Source: Leptospira meyeri (GTDB taxonomy: Bacteria > Spirochaetota > Leptospiria > Leptospirales > Leptospiraceae). Taken from it: a DNA stretch of 6,524 nucleotides. Made by a program: the position numbers and the translations under genes. The stretch lies in assembly GCF_004368965.1 (NCBI RefSeq), contig NZ_SORO01000011.1, forward strand, positions 1 through 6,524, given 5' to 3'. Below, one piece after another: positions 1 to 5,423 of this stretch. The notes under the pieces are model-generated. The model had not been told where the DNA came from, searched no databases, and was given only the letters and a program-made list of their open reading frames with translations. Numbering within the stretch: position 1 is the first letter of the stretch; the number at the start of each line of letters is the position of its first letter.

Positions 1-11
1 TTACCCACAGC

Positions 12-175
12 GTATAACAGCGGGGAAACGCTTCGCTGCGGCACTTACGGCCTTGCTCGGTCTGCGACACATAGTCCTCCGTCACGCTTCTCGCTACGCA
101 AGAAGGCGCGCCGACGCCAACACCTACTTCGTAGGCTCGGCTACGGACAACGTCGTCTCCCCTAGTTCGTTATAC
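12..175 (+). repeat. attC-A, cassette recombination site (type I)
   Basis: The outer boxes are GTATAAC (12-18) and GTTATAC (169-175). Inside them are the unpaired spacers AGC (19-21) and TAGTTC (163-168), then the inner stem GGGGAAACG (22-30) with CGTCTCCCC (154-162), which has one A/C mismatch. Central arms include GGC/GCC, GTC-TGC-GAC, CTTCT/AGAAG and a distal arm CCTAC/GTAGG flanked by the conserved AAC and TC bulges. It ends the cassette whose last bases are 1-11, and its final TTATAC opens cassette 1. Sites E and H share its type I central region. Confidence 0.8.
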
Positions 176-216
176 GAAATGGCGATAAACTAAATCTGAT
201 TATCTAAAATCATAGA

Positions 217-891
217 ATGAAAAATAAAGAACCTTTAGAAAAAATAGATCTTACTGAAAACTTAAATTTAATTAAAGATTCCTATTTAGCAATTGTAAGA
301 AAATATGGAAAAGTTCCAGAATTACTTAATGAAAATCTAAACAACTTCTTCTCAATTTGCATAGCTGCAGAATTGCGTAACTTTATTGAAACGGAATACA
401 ACGATGTTAACGATATATATAAATTTGTAGTAATTTCTAATAGGAAAACAGTTCTCATAGAAAAAACAATGATCCTGAAAAATATCAGAATAAATTACTC
501 TAACAAAAACTCAAGTATCCAATTTATATCAGAATCAGGAAGAGTTTTTAATGATGACGAGTATAGTTTATTTCTCGCATGTACTCAAACTGAAAATATC
601 TATCTAAATTCTCAAAATTTAGCACTTATTAAAGCTTATATTCCAATTAAAAAACTTTTTACCAAAGACAAAAATAAATTAATATGGCCTAGGCAAACCA
701 AGCTTAGAAATTTAATTTTACGGTTTCTTTCTTTAGGTTTAGAACCGAATAAAAAATACTCAGAAAAAGAAATTAACGAATATCTTTCATTTTACTATAA
801 CGATTTTGCGCTATTAAGACGAAATTTAATAGACCTGAATTATTTATATCGTTCAAAAGATGGAAGTATTTACTATCGCCACTTCGTATAA
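217..891 (+). CDS. Protein with C-terminal DUF2087-like domain
   Basis: This is a 224-residue soluble protein with no signal peptide or membrane segment. Residues about 155-221 match what I recall of the DUF2087 pattern: a helix starting at LRNLILRF, then YSEKEINEYL, then the signature DFALLRRNLIDLNYLYR and DGSIYYR. That family is winged-helix-like, often appended to bacterial HTH regulators, and its biochemical role is not established. The N-terminal 150 residues (helical to about 60, then mixed) are not recognised and show no clear HTH. It is the only gene of cassette 1, with a 41-nt leader after attC-A. I see neither a good Shine-Dalgarno nor a good promoter, so expression may rely on read-through. 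The TAA stop lies inside the GTATAAC box of attC-B, so the last codons double as the cassette end. The domain call rests on pattern memory only. Confidence 0.75.
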   Translation: MKNKEPLEKIDLTENLNLIKDSYLAIVRKYGKVPELLNENLNNFFSICIAAELRNFIETEYNDVNDIYKFVVISNRKTVLIEKTMILKNIRINYSNKNSSIQFISESGRVFNDDEYSLFLACTQTENIYLNSQNLALIKAYIPIKKLFTKDKNKLIWPRQTKLRNLILRFLSLGLEPNKKYSEKEINEYLSFYYNDFALLRRNLIDLNYLYRSKDGSIYYRHFV

Positions 892-1048
892 CAGCGACTT
901 ACTGCTTCGCTTCGGGACAAGCCCTCGCTCGGCCTCCGGCAAATTCCCCTTCTGGCATTCGCCTTGCGTTCGCAAGCTACATGCCAGTCCCTAACGTCCC
1001 GTCCGGGACTCAGGGTCGGGGAACTTCGGTAAGTCTAGTTCGTTATGC
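886..1048 (+). repeat. attC-B, cassette recombination site (type II)
   Basis: The outer boxes are GTATAAC (886-892) and GTTATGC (1042-1048). The spacers are AGC (893-895) and TAGTTC (1036-1041), and the inner stem is GACTTAC (896-902) with GTAAGTC (1029-1035). Further arms are GGG/CCC; GCC-TCC-GGC; TTCCCC/GGGGAA; CTGGCAT/ATGCCAG capped by CTTGCG/CGCAAG; and CCCT-AAC-GTCCCG/CGGGAC-TC-AGGG. The two outer boxes come from different cassettes and differ at one position. The stop codon of the cassette 1 gene lies within the first box. Confidence 0.8.
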
Positions 1049-1080
1049 GTAATTGCTTAATCAAATTCAAAAAATAACAA

Positions 1081-1632
1081 ATGAAAAAAATTACTTACAA
1101 TTTATATCTTACTTTCAAAGAAAACATAGCAACAGAATTGGAAATCAATTTTATAAAAGAAAACAATGACTATTTCGCAAATTTTGAAGTTAATCAACTT
1201 AAAAGTATCCTCTATCCATACAAGCCGAAACTTTTGGTTAATAGATTTGAAGAAAATTTATGCGTTGAATTAATTAAAATAAACTCAAATTTGAATCTAA
1301 GTATAGATGATAGAAGTCCTACAATATTAGAAAATCCAATTATTAAAGATGATTCGGATGCACAATTAGCCTTCAAAATATATTTAGCCGAAATTTCAAT
1401 GCATTTAGAAGATGATCAATATCTAATAGTTAGTATTACGAATATAAAGCATTTTTATATATGCAATTATTCCAACGAAAAGTTCTTAAAATCTGAAAAA
1501 TTAGATGACTTACTTTTCGGAGGTGGACCTTTAATTCTAAATAAATTTACTGGCAAAATTTATGAAACTAGCTCCGCTCAACCAGAAGAAGATATTGAAG
1601 AATTTAGAATTCTTTACTTCCCTAATAATTAG
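1081..1632 (+). CDS. YrhB/Imm35-like protein, possible orphan immunity protein
   Basis: This 183-residue acidic, soluble protein has no signal peptide. Its C-terminal half (about 94-178) resembles YrhB/Imm35-type domains. A helix (AQLAFKIYLAEI) is followed by strands LIVSIT and HFYICNY, then the Gly-Pro turn and hairpin GGGPLILNKFTGKIYETSSA (147-166) and an acidic helix (PEEDIEEFR). In that family the pattern is roughly GxGPxxVDxxTGxxYxTGxA followed by an acidic helix, and members are predicted immunity proteins of polymorphic toxin systems. The N-terminal 90 residues are not recognised. No toxin partner is in the cassette, so an immunity role would be as an orphan. The ATG at 1081 lies 32 nt after attC-B and the only upstream signal is an A-rich stretch without a clear Shine-Dalgarno. 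The stop is 16 nt before attC-C. The family call is moderate and the function is inferred. Confidence 0.7.
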   Translation: MKKITYNLYLTFKENIATELEINFIKENNDYFANFEVNQLKSILYPYKPKLLVNRFEENLCVELIKINSNLNLSIDDRSPTILENPIIKDDSDAQLAFKIYLAEISMHLEDDQYLIVSITNIKHFYICNYSNEKFLKSEKLDDLLFGGGPLILNKFTGKIYETSSAQPEEDIEEFRILYFPNN

Positions 1633-1648
1633 AAAACCTCGCAACTAC

Positions 1649-1813
1649 GCATAACAGCGGCTTACTGCTTCGCTTCGGGACTCTGCCCTCGCTCGGGCTG
1701 CGCCAAATTGTCCTCCTGTCACTCGTTTGCATCCGCAAACTACGTGCCAGTCCCTAACGTCCCGTTTCCGGGACTCAGGGTCGGACAACTTCAGTAAGCC
1801 TAGTTCGTTAATT
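1649..1813 (+). repeat. attC-C, cassette recombination site (type II)
   Basis: The outer boxes are GCATAAC (1649-1655) and GTTAATT (1807-1813), which pair over only four bases (TAAC/GTTA). The inner stem is GGCTTACTG with CAGTAAGCC, a perfect 9 bp, behind the spacers AGC and TAGTTC. Pairing is kept with different sequence from attC-B in the enclosing helix (TTGTCC/GGACAA) and in the capping arm (GTTTGC/GCAAAC). The distal arm has the same AAC and TC bulges. Confidence 0.8.
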
Positions 1814-2064
1814 GCAATTGGTTAAATCTTAAAGAAAAAATCAGCGCGCAAATTTTCTTAAGAGTTTTTAAGATAAATATCGTCGGTTCTGTTCGTGTGG
1901 CTGTCTCATTTCAATTAAGCATTAATAAAGATTACGCTGTGTTATTTTAAATATAAGAAAATATAAGAAATCTAAGAGAAAGAAAAAGAAAATTAAGAGC
2001 GAAAATTTACGCGCTGCATCTATACTCTTCGAACCATTATCTTTTACTATAGGTAACCAACTGC
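1814..2064 (+). other. Non-coding cassette 3 body
   Basis: No plausible plus-strand gene exists in this 251-bp stretch. The cassette ends, from GTTAATTGCA at 1807 to the matching end at 2071, are complementary over 17 of 18 bases. Inside lies a second inverted repeat, 1842-1857 with 2001-2016 (CAGCGCGCAAATTTTC type, 15 of 16 paired, with an A/C mismatch). The middle is purine-rich, with several TAAGA-type repeats. A minus-strand frame runs through it into attC-D but looks like a shadow. The body is a diverged copy of 3539-3791 and shares its plan with 3175-3375. Possible roles are a promoter or regulatory cassette, a small RNA, or a structural spacer; the sequence does not decide between them. 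Confidence 0.65.
1842..2016. repeat. Inner inverted repeat of cassette 3
   Basis: The arms are 1842-1857 (CAGCGCGCAAATTTTC) and 2001-2016 (GAAAATTTACGCGCTG). They pair at 15 of 16 positions, and the exception is C opposite A, a G-T wobble on the bottom strand. The arms sit about 20-40 nt inside the terminal complementarity, so the whole cassette could fold into an interrupted long hairpin. Confidence 0.75.
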
Positions 2065-2229
2065 AATTAACAACGTGTAAACACTGCGCTTCGACACTTA
2101 CGGTCTCGCTTGGTCTACGACACATTCCCCTCTGGCACTCCTCTTGCCTACGCAAGCGTCGTTCCAGTCCCTAACGTCCCTTACAGGGACTCAGGGCCGG
2201 GGAACGTCGTTTACACTAGTTCGTTATAC
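2065..2229 (+). repeat. attC-D, cassette recombination site (type II)
   Basis: The outer boxes are AATTAAC (2065-2071) and GTTATAC (2223-2229), pairing over four bases only. The inner stem is GTGTAAAC/GTTTACAC behind the spacers AAC (a variant of AGC) and TAGTTC. Other helices are GAC/GTC, GTC-TAC-GAC, TTCCCC/GGGGAA, CTTGC/GCAAG and CCCT-AAC-GTCCC/GGGAC-TC-AGGG. By eye it is identical to attC-G except for the final box, which belongs to the following cassette. Confidence 0.8.
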
Positions 2230-2280
2230 GAAATTTGTGCAAATTTAATCTCTAAAATTAAAAATGCTGAAAAGAAACTA

Positions 2281-2309
2281 TTGACAAATCATAGAAATTG
2301 TAATACACT
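2281..2309 (+). promoter_or_regulatory. Sigma-70-type promoter of the toxin-antitoxin cassette
   Basis: A perfect -35 TTGACA (2281-2286) is separated by 17 bp from the -10 TACACT (2304-2309). The predicted start near 2316 leaves a leader of only about 11 nt before the antitoxin ATG at 2327. It lies inside cassette 4, downstream of attC-D, so the pair would be expressed wherever the cassette inserts. This is the clearest promoter in the window. Autorepression by the antitoxin would be typical, but no operator palindrome is obvious. Confidence 0.65.
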
Positions 2310-2326
2310 CGTGATACAGGCTCAAT

Positions 2327-2572
2327 ATGATTAGCTTAAGATTACCAGAAGAACTGGAAAAAAAACTTTCAGAAGTTGCTAAAATTGAAAACAAAAGTAA
2401 ATCAGAAGTAATTAAAGAATCTTTAGTTTACTACATTGATAATTTTGCAAAGCAACCTTCTGCCTATGAATTAGGTGAAAAATATTTTGGCCTATATAAA
2501 AGCGGCATCTCAGATAAATCCATTAACCATCAAAAGTATATAAAAGAGGCTTTAAACAAAAAACGTAAATGA
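2327..2572 (+). CDS. Ribbon-helix-helix antitoxin of a PIN-toxin pair
   Basis: This 81-residue protein has the ribbon-helix-helix pattern: strand ISLRLP (residues 2-7), helix EELEKKLSEVAKIE, turn NKSKSE, and helix VIKESLVYYIDNF. The fold dimerises and binds operator DNA through the N-terminal strand. The lysine-rich C-terminal part (about 43-81, with YELGEKYFGLY) is expected to wrap and neutralise the toxin. The start is placed at 2327, just after the promoter, because the strand begins at residue 2. Only a weak AGG lies ahead of it. The stop overlaps the toxin start in ATGA (2569-2572), implying translational coupling. The pairing with a PIN protein makes the antitoxin role secure; naming it as a particular VapB subtype would be guesswork. 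Confidence 0.88.
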   Translation: MISLRLPEELEKKLSEVAKIENKSKSEVIKESLVYYIDNFAKQPSAYELGEKYFGLYKSGISDKSINHQKYIKEALNKKRK

Positions 2573-2994
2573 TTAAAGCAATTATTGATACTGGACCTAT
2601 AGTTGCATTCTTCGACGAATCTGATAACTATTGCCTACAATGTAGATCCTTTCTTAAAAACTTTAAAGGAAGATTATTTACTTCTCTTGCGGTAGTCACT
2701 GAAGTATCTTACTTATTATCTGACAACAAAAGAATACAAAAAGCCTTTATTGAATGGATTGATAACAATGCAATTTCAATTTTAAATCAGGATAATGACC
2801 AATTTGGCTCAATTCTGTTTTTTATGGACAAATATGCTGATCGACCAATGGATTTTGCTGATGCGTCACTTATGACTATTTCAGAAGCTTATGAAATACA
2901 GAATATCTTCACTTTAGATAGTGATTTCCGATTTTATAAATCAAGAAAAGGAATGTCTTTAAAAATCATCAACGAAAACATGATAAAAGACTAA
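2569..2994 (+). CDS. PIN-domain toxin (VapC-type ribonuclease)
   Basis: This 141-residue single PIN domain is of normal length for VapC toxins. The acidic catalytic set is present: D7 in IIDTGP, E45 in VVTEVSYLL, D95/D98 in PMDFADASL, and D117/D119 in TLDSDF. PIN toxins are Mg2+-dependent ribonucleases that cut tRNA or rRNA and stop growth when the antitoxin is lost. It overlaps the upstream antitoxin by 4 nt and is co-transcribed from the promoter at 2281. Toxin-antitoxin cassettes are common in large chromosomal integrons and are thought to stabilise arrays against deletion. All catalytic residues look intact, so the toxin is probably active. Its RNA target cannot be read from the sequence. 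Confidence 0.9.
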   Translation: MIKAIIDTGPIVAFFDESDNYCLQCRSFLKNFKGRLFTSLAVVTEVSYLLSDNKRIQKAFIEWIDNNAISILNQDNDQFGSILFFMDKYADRPMDFADASLMTISEAYEIQNIFTLDSDFRFYKSRKGMSLKIINENMIKD

Positions 2995-3010
2995 TTAAAG
3001 CACAAACTTC

Positions 3011-3174
3011 GTATAACAGCGGGGAAACGCTTCGCTGCGGGACTTACGCCCTTGCTCGGTCTCCGACACATTGTCCTCCGTCACGCTTCTCGCGCTGCAA
3101 GAAGACGCGCCGACGCTAACGCCTGCTCCGCAGGCTCAGCTACGGACAACGTCGTCTCCCCTAATTCGTTAATT
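3011..3174 (+). repeat. attC-E, cassette recombination site (type I)
   Basis: The outer boxes are GTATAAC (3011-3017) and GTTAATT (3168-3174). The spacer on the right is TAATTC, the only departure from TAGTTC among the ten sites. The inner stem is GGGGAAACG/CGTCTCCCC with the same A/C mismatch as sites A and H. Compared with attC-A, the distal arm reads GCT-AAC-GCCTGC with GCAGGC-TC-AGC, so several pairs have changed on both sides together. The enclosing helix is TTGTCC/GGACAA. It ends the toxin-antitoxin cassette. Confidence 0.8.
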
Positions 3175-3375
3175 GCAATTAGTTGATTTACAGAAGAAAT
3201 CGCGCAAATTTTTTTATGAGGGTGTTGTCGATTTACGCTTTGGAAGAAAACAATTCAAGTCTTTCTCTCCACGAATGTGCAGTTTGTTTATTTACGCTTT
3301 TTAAGATTTAAGAGAAATTTGCGCTCGATTGGATATTCCTTTCGACCACACTTTCATTCTATAATAACTAACTGC
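3175..3375 (+). other. Non-coding cassette 5 body
   Basis: No supportable gene lies on either strand of this 201-bp stretch. Its ends (GTTAATTGCA at 3168, complementary end to 3382) pair at 16 of 17 positions. An inner inverted repeat, GCGCAAATTT (3202-3211) with AAATTTGCGC (3315-3324), is a perfect 10 bp. The 11-bp motif ATTTACGCTTT occurs at 3231-3241 and 3290-3300, and again in cassette 6 at 3640-3650. It therefore belongs to the same family as cassettes 3 and 6 but is strongly diverged in its middle. I see no strong promoter. Its role is unknown. Confidence 0.6.
3202..3324. repeat. Inner inverted repeat of cassette 5
   Basis: The arms GCGCAAATTT (3202-3211) and AAATTTGCGC (3315-3324) are perfectly complementary. 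They match the core of the inner repeats of cassettes 3 and 6 although the sequence between the arms is quite different, so the repeat looks retained by constraint. Confidence 0.65.
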
Positions 3376-3538
3376 AATTAACAGCGACTTAACGCTTCAC
3401 TTCGGGACAAGCCCTCGTTCGGTCTTCGACACATTCCTCTCTGGAACTCCTCTTGCCTCCGCAAGCTTCGTTCCAGTCCCTAACGTCCCTTCCAGGGACT
3501 CAGGGTCGAGGAACGTCGTTAAGTCTAGTTCGTTAATT
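3376..3538 (+). repeat. attC-F, cassette recombination site (type II)
   Basis: The outer boxes AATTAAC (3376-3382) and GTTAATT (3532-3538) are fully complementary because both neighbouring cassettes carry the same end type. The inner stem is GACTTAACG/CGTTAAGTC (9 bp), with spacers AGC and TAGTTC. The enclosing helix is TTCCTC/GAGGAA, and the arm CTGGAAC/GTTCCAG is perfect here although imperfect in sites D, G, I and J. The distal arm has the AAC and TC bulges. Confidence 0.8.
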
Positions 3539-3791
3539 GCAATTGGTTAAACCTCTACTCTAAAAAATCAGCGCGCAAATTTTCTTAAGAGATTTTAAGA
3601 TGAATATTGTCGGTTCCGTTCGTGTGGCTGTGGCATTCCATTTACGCTTTATTAAAGATTACGCTGTGTTATTTTAATTATAAGAAAATATAAGAAATCT
3701 AAGAGAAAGAGAAAAAGAATTAAGAGCGAAAATTTGCGCGCTGAATCTATACTCTTCGCTCCATTATCTTTTACAATAGGTAACCAACTGC
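3539..3791 (+). other. Non-coding cassette 6 body, diverged copy of cassette 3
   Basis: This 253-bp stretch aligns end to end with the cassette 3 body (1814-2064), with scattered substitutions and at most small indels; I see no plus-strand gene. The terminal complementarity is 17 of 18. The inner inverted repeat, 3569-3584 with 3728-3743, is perfect here (16 of 16). Conserved blocks are the GTTCGTGTGGCTGT region, the segment reading TTACGCTGTGTTATTTTAA, and the purine-rich tract. A minus-strand frame is open in both copies but is mostly low-complexity. The role is unknown; a regulatory or structural cassette is possible. Confidence 0.65.
3569..3743. repeat. Inner inverted repeat of cassette 6
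   Basis: The arms CAGCGCGCAAATTTTC (3569-3584) and GAAAATTTGCGCGCTG (3728-3743) are perfectly complementary over 16 bp. The counterpart in cassette 3 has one change that leaves a bottom-strand G-T wobble. Confidence 0.78.
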
Positions 3792-3956
3792 AATTAACAA
3801 CGTGTAAACACTGCGCTTCGACACTTACGGTCTCGCTTGGTCTACGACACATTCCCCTCTGGCACTCCTCTTGCCTACGCAAGCGTCGTTCCAGTCCCTA
3901 ACGTCCCTTACAGGGACTCAGGGCCGGGGAACGTCGTTTACACTAGTTCGTTATGC
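3792..3956 (+). repeat. attC-G, cassette recombination site (type II, copy of attC-D)
   Basis: The outer boxes are AATTAAC (3792-3798) and GTTATGC (3950-3956). Between them I find no difference from attC-D. Only the last box differs (GTTATGC against GTTATAC), as expected because that box belongs to the next cassette. Identity of the site contrasts with the visible divergence of the attached cassette bodies 3 and 6. Confidence 0.8.
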
Positions 3957-4126
3957 GTAAGTCGTTAAAATAATCCATAAAAAATAAAAGTTGGAAATTC
4001 TTAAAAAAACAGACTTAAATTGATTAAAAAAGTAAAACAAATCGGATGATCTATTTACCTTGGTTTTAAGAAAAAAAAATATCTCAATTAGATTTACTTC
4101 GGAATTGCAAGATTATACAAAATATT

Positions 4127-4531
4127 ATGATTAAATGTTTTGAAATAGGTTCAGATAAATACATTTTACAAATCACAATATTTTCTATTATCATTAGAGC
4201 AATAACGGTTTCATACACGATTCCTGTTGCAGATAATGGTGCTGGTTATTTTGCATCCATAGGAATATTTGTTCTATACATTTTTCTGTGTATAACTTTT
4301 CAAATAATACCTATATTATTCAAATTGAAAGTTCTTTATAACAAAGAACCAAGCTTACCAATTATATTTGTAAAAAAATACTTCATTTCTGGAATTCCAA
4401 TTCATATAATAATTGGATTAACTTCTTATCCTTTTATAAAACCGATTATTCTATCTTTCTTGTCTGATCTGGCAATTTTAATTATTTCAAATATTAGAAC
4501 TAAATTTAAGCGAAGTAATATAAATGCCTAA
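4127..4531 (+). CDS. Small integral membrane protein, unknown function
   Basis: This 134-residue hydrophobic protein has three or four predicted membrane segments: about 12-34 (weaker), 43-66, 84-103 and 104-122. The last two are separated only by a short turn at YPFIKP. The C-terminus is basic (RTKFKR), which suggests a cytoplasmic tail by the positive-inside rule. No family motif is recognised. The frame is open back to 4070, but no ATG or GTG precedes 4127, so the ATG is the only good start even though no Shine-Dalgarno is visible. The leader from attC-G is long for this array (170 bp), very AT-rich, and could hide a weak promoter; I cannot name one. It is the only gene of cassette 7, and the stop lies 28 nt before attC-H. 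Confident as a membrane protein, not as to role. Confidence 0.65.
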   Translation: MIKCFEIGSDKYILQITIFSIIIRAITVSYTIPVADNGAGYFASIGIFVLYIFLCITFQIIPILFKLKVLYNKEPSLPIIFVKKYFISGIPIHIIIGLTSYPFIKPIILSFLSDLAILIISNIRTKFKRSNINA

Positions 4532-4559
4532 AATATCTATAGGTTTCATAACGACCTAC

Positions 4560-4719
4560 GCATAACAGCGGGGAAACGCTTCGCTTCGGCACACGGCCTC
4601 GCTTGGGCTGCGCCACATTCCTCTCCGTCACGCTTCTCGCGCTGCAAGAAGACGCGCCGACGCTAACGCCTCTGCGAGGCTCAGCTACGAGGAACGTCGT
4701 CTCCCCTAGTTCGTTATGC
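4560..4719 (+). repeat. attC-H, cassette recombination site (type I, shortest copy)
   Basis: The outer boxes GCATAAC (4560-4566) and GTTATGC (4713-4719) are fully complementary. The inner stem is GGGGAAACG/CGTCTCCCC with one A/C mismatch, and the spacers are AGC and TAGTTC. It is 4 bp shorter than sites A and E through smaller loops: GGC-ACACG-GCC in the first arm and GCCTC-TGC-GAGGC in the distal arm. The enclosing helix TTCCTC/GAGGAA differs on both sides from that of attC-E. The ATG inside the last box is in frame with the lipoprotein of cassette 8. Confidence 0.8.
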
Positions 4720-4739
4720 GACATTTTTTAAAAATAGAA

Positions 4740-5399
4740 ATGAAAAAAATACCTTTAATAGTAATTCTTAACTTATTTAATTGTGCTTTGACCATAATTT
4801 CACCAGGCTTAAACTCAAATTACAAATTAACAAAAATCTCTAGTAATAGATTTCAAGAATCGGCTTTTTATGGATCTGCTTATTATGATCAAACGGCTTT
4901 CTATCTTGAATTTGAAAATTTAAAATTGATCTTAAACGATCCAAACAACGCTACTTTTAATAAAAATGATTCCATAAGCGCCGTTCAATTTGATCAAAAT
5001 AATATTAATATTTTATATGAAATTTGTTACGATAAAGAAAAGAATATTAACATCCTAGATGATATTCTTAATTATAAATTCTCTTTAAATAATTTTGAAG
5101 CAATTTCCGTTGTTTCTTACTTTTATCCTTATTCATATTATTCGAGAGGAAATTATTTAAAGAAAATTTTGCCTTATTATGTTAACGAAAAATATCCTTA
5201 CCAAAAGCTTATCTACAAAACAGGAAATGACTTTATTATGTGCATTAGAAATATAGTTTCTTTTAGTAAAAATGCTCAAAATAAATCAAATTCACTTGAA
5301 ATTGTTACTCCGAGAAATTATTTAACTGGCTTTTCGTATGAATTCGATAACAATTTCCTATTTTACAAAAATGAAGAAATTGAATTTTCAGCTAAGTAA
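4740..5399 (+). CDS. Putative lipoprotein, unknown function
   Basis: From the ATG at 4740 the product is 219 residues. A short signal peptide (KK, then the hydrophobic IPLIVILNLF) ends in a permissive spirochaete-type lipobox LFN-C, with the acylated cysteine at residue 15. The mature part is rich in Asn, Tyr and Phe and looks like mixed or beta structure. No domain is recognised. An alternative in-frame ATG at 4716 lies within the GTTATGC box of attC-H and would add MRHFLKIE. I prefer 4740 because MKK followed by the hydrophobic run is the typical lipoprotein start, but the upstream start also leaves a workable signal peptide and neither has a good Shine-Dalgarno. Likely membrane-anchored, possibly surface-exposed (inference). 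It is the only gene of cassette 8; the stop is 24 nt before attC-I. Confidence 0.68.
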   Translation: MKKIPLIVILNLFNCALTIISPGLNSNYKLTKISSNRFQESAFYGSAYYDQTAFYLEFENLKLILNDPNNATFNKNDSISAVQFDQNNINILYEICYDKEKNINILDDILNYKFSLNNFEAISVVSYFYPYSYYSRGNYLKKILPYYVNEKYPYQKLIYKTGNDFIMCIRNIVSFSKNAQNKSNSLEIVTPRNYLTGFSYEFDNNFLFYKNEEIEFSAK

Positions 5400-5423
5400 T
5401 TTATATTATTAATAAAAAACGTC

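Noticed and set aside
12..175. Repeats as tRNA or structured RNA genes
   Set aside because: The branched fold recalls a small RNA, but there is no tRNA signature, and most imperfect pairs favour the bottom DNA strand rather than a top-strand transcript.
980..1018. Rho-independent terminators in the GC-rich hairpins of the repeats
   Set aside because: The hairpins are strong but none is followed by a T-run on the plus strand. They are arms of the attC fold; some attenuation of transcription remains possible.
1922..2155. Minus-strand frame of 77 codons through cassette 3 and attC-D
   Set aside because: Its first part is the reverse of the structured attC and the rest reads low-complexity Phe/Leu from a purine-rich tract. 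The similar frame in the copy at 3652-3882 follows simply from the duplication without net frame change. There is no Shine-Dalgarno or sensible protein pattern.
2110..2334. Plus-strand frame starting in attC-D and ending over the antitoxin start
   Set aside because: It reads the palindromic attC and the AT-rich promoter region and overlaps the real antitoxin start in another frame.
3652..3882. Minus-strand frame of 76 codons through cassette 6 and attC-G
   Set aside because: Same reasons as its counterpart in cassette 3: it starts in the attC and is low-complexity, and the substitutions between copies show no clear protein-level constraint.
4506..4724. Minus-strand frame across attC-H
   Set aside because: It is almost entirely the reverse of the attC repeat, with Arg/Ser/Val-rich nonsense composition typical of structured repeats.
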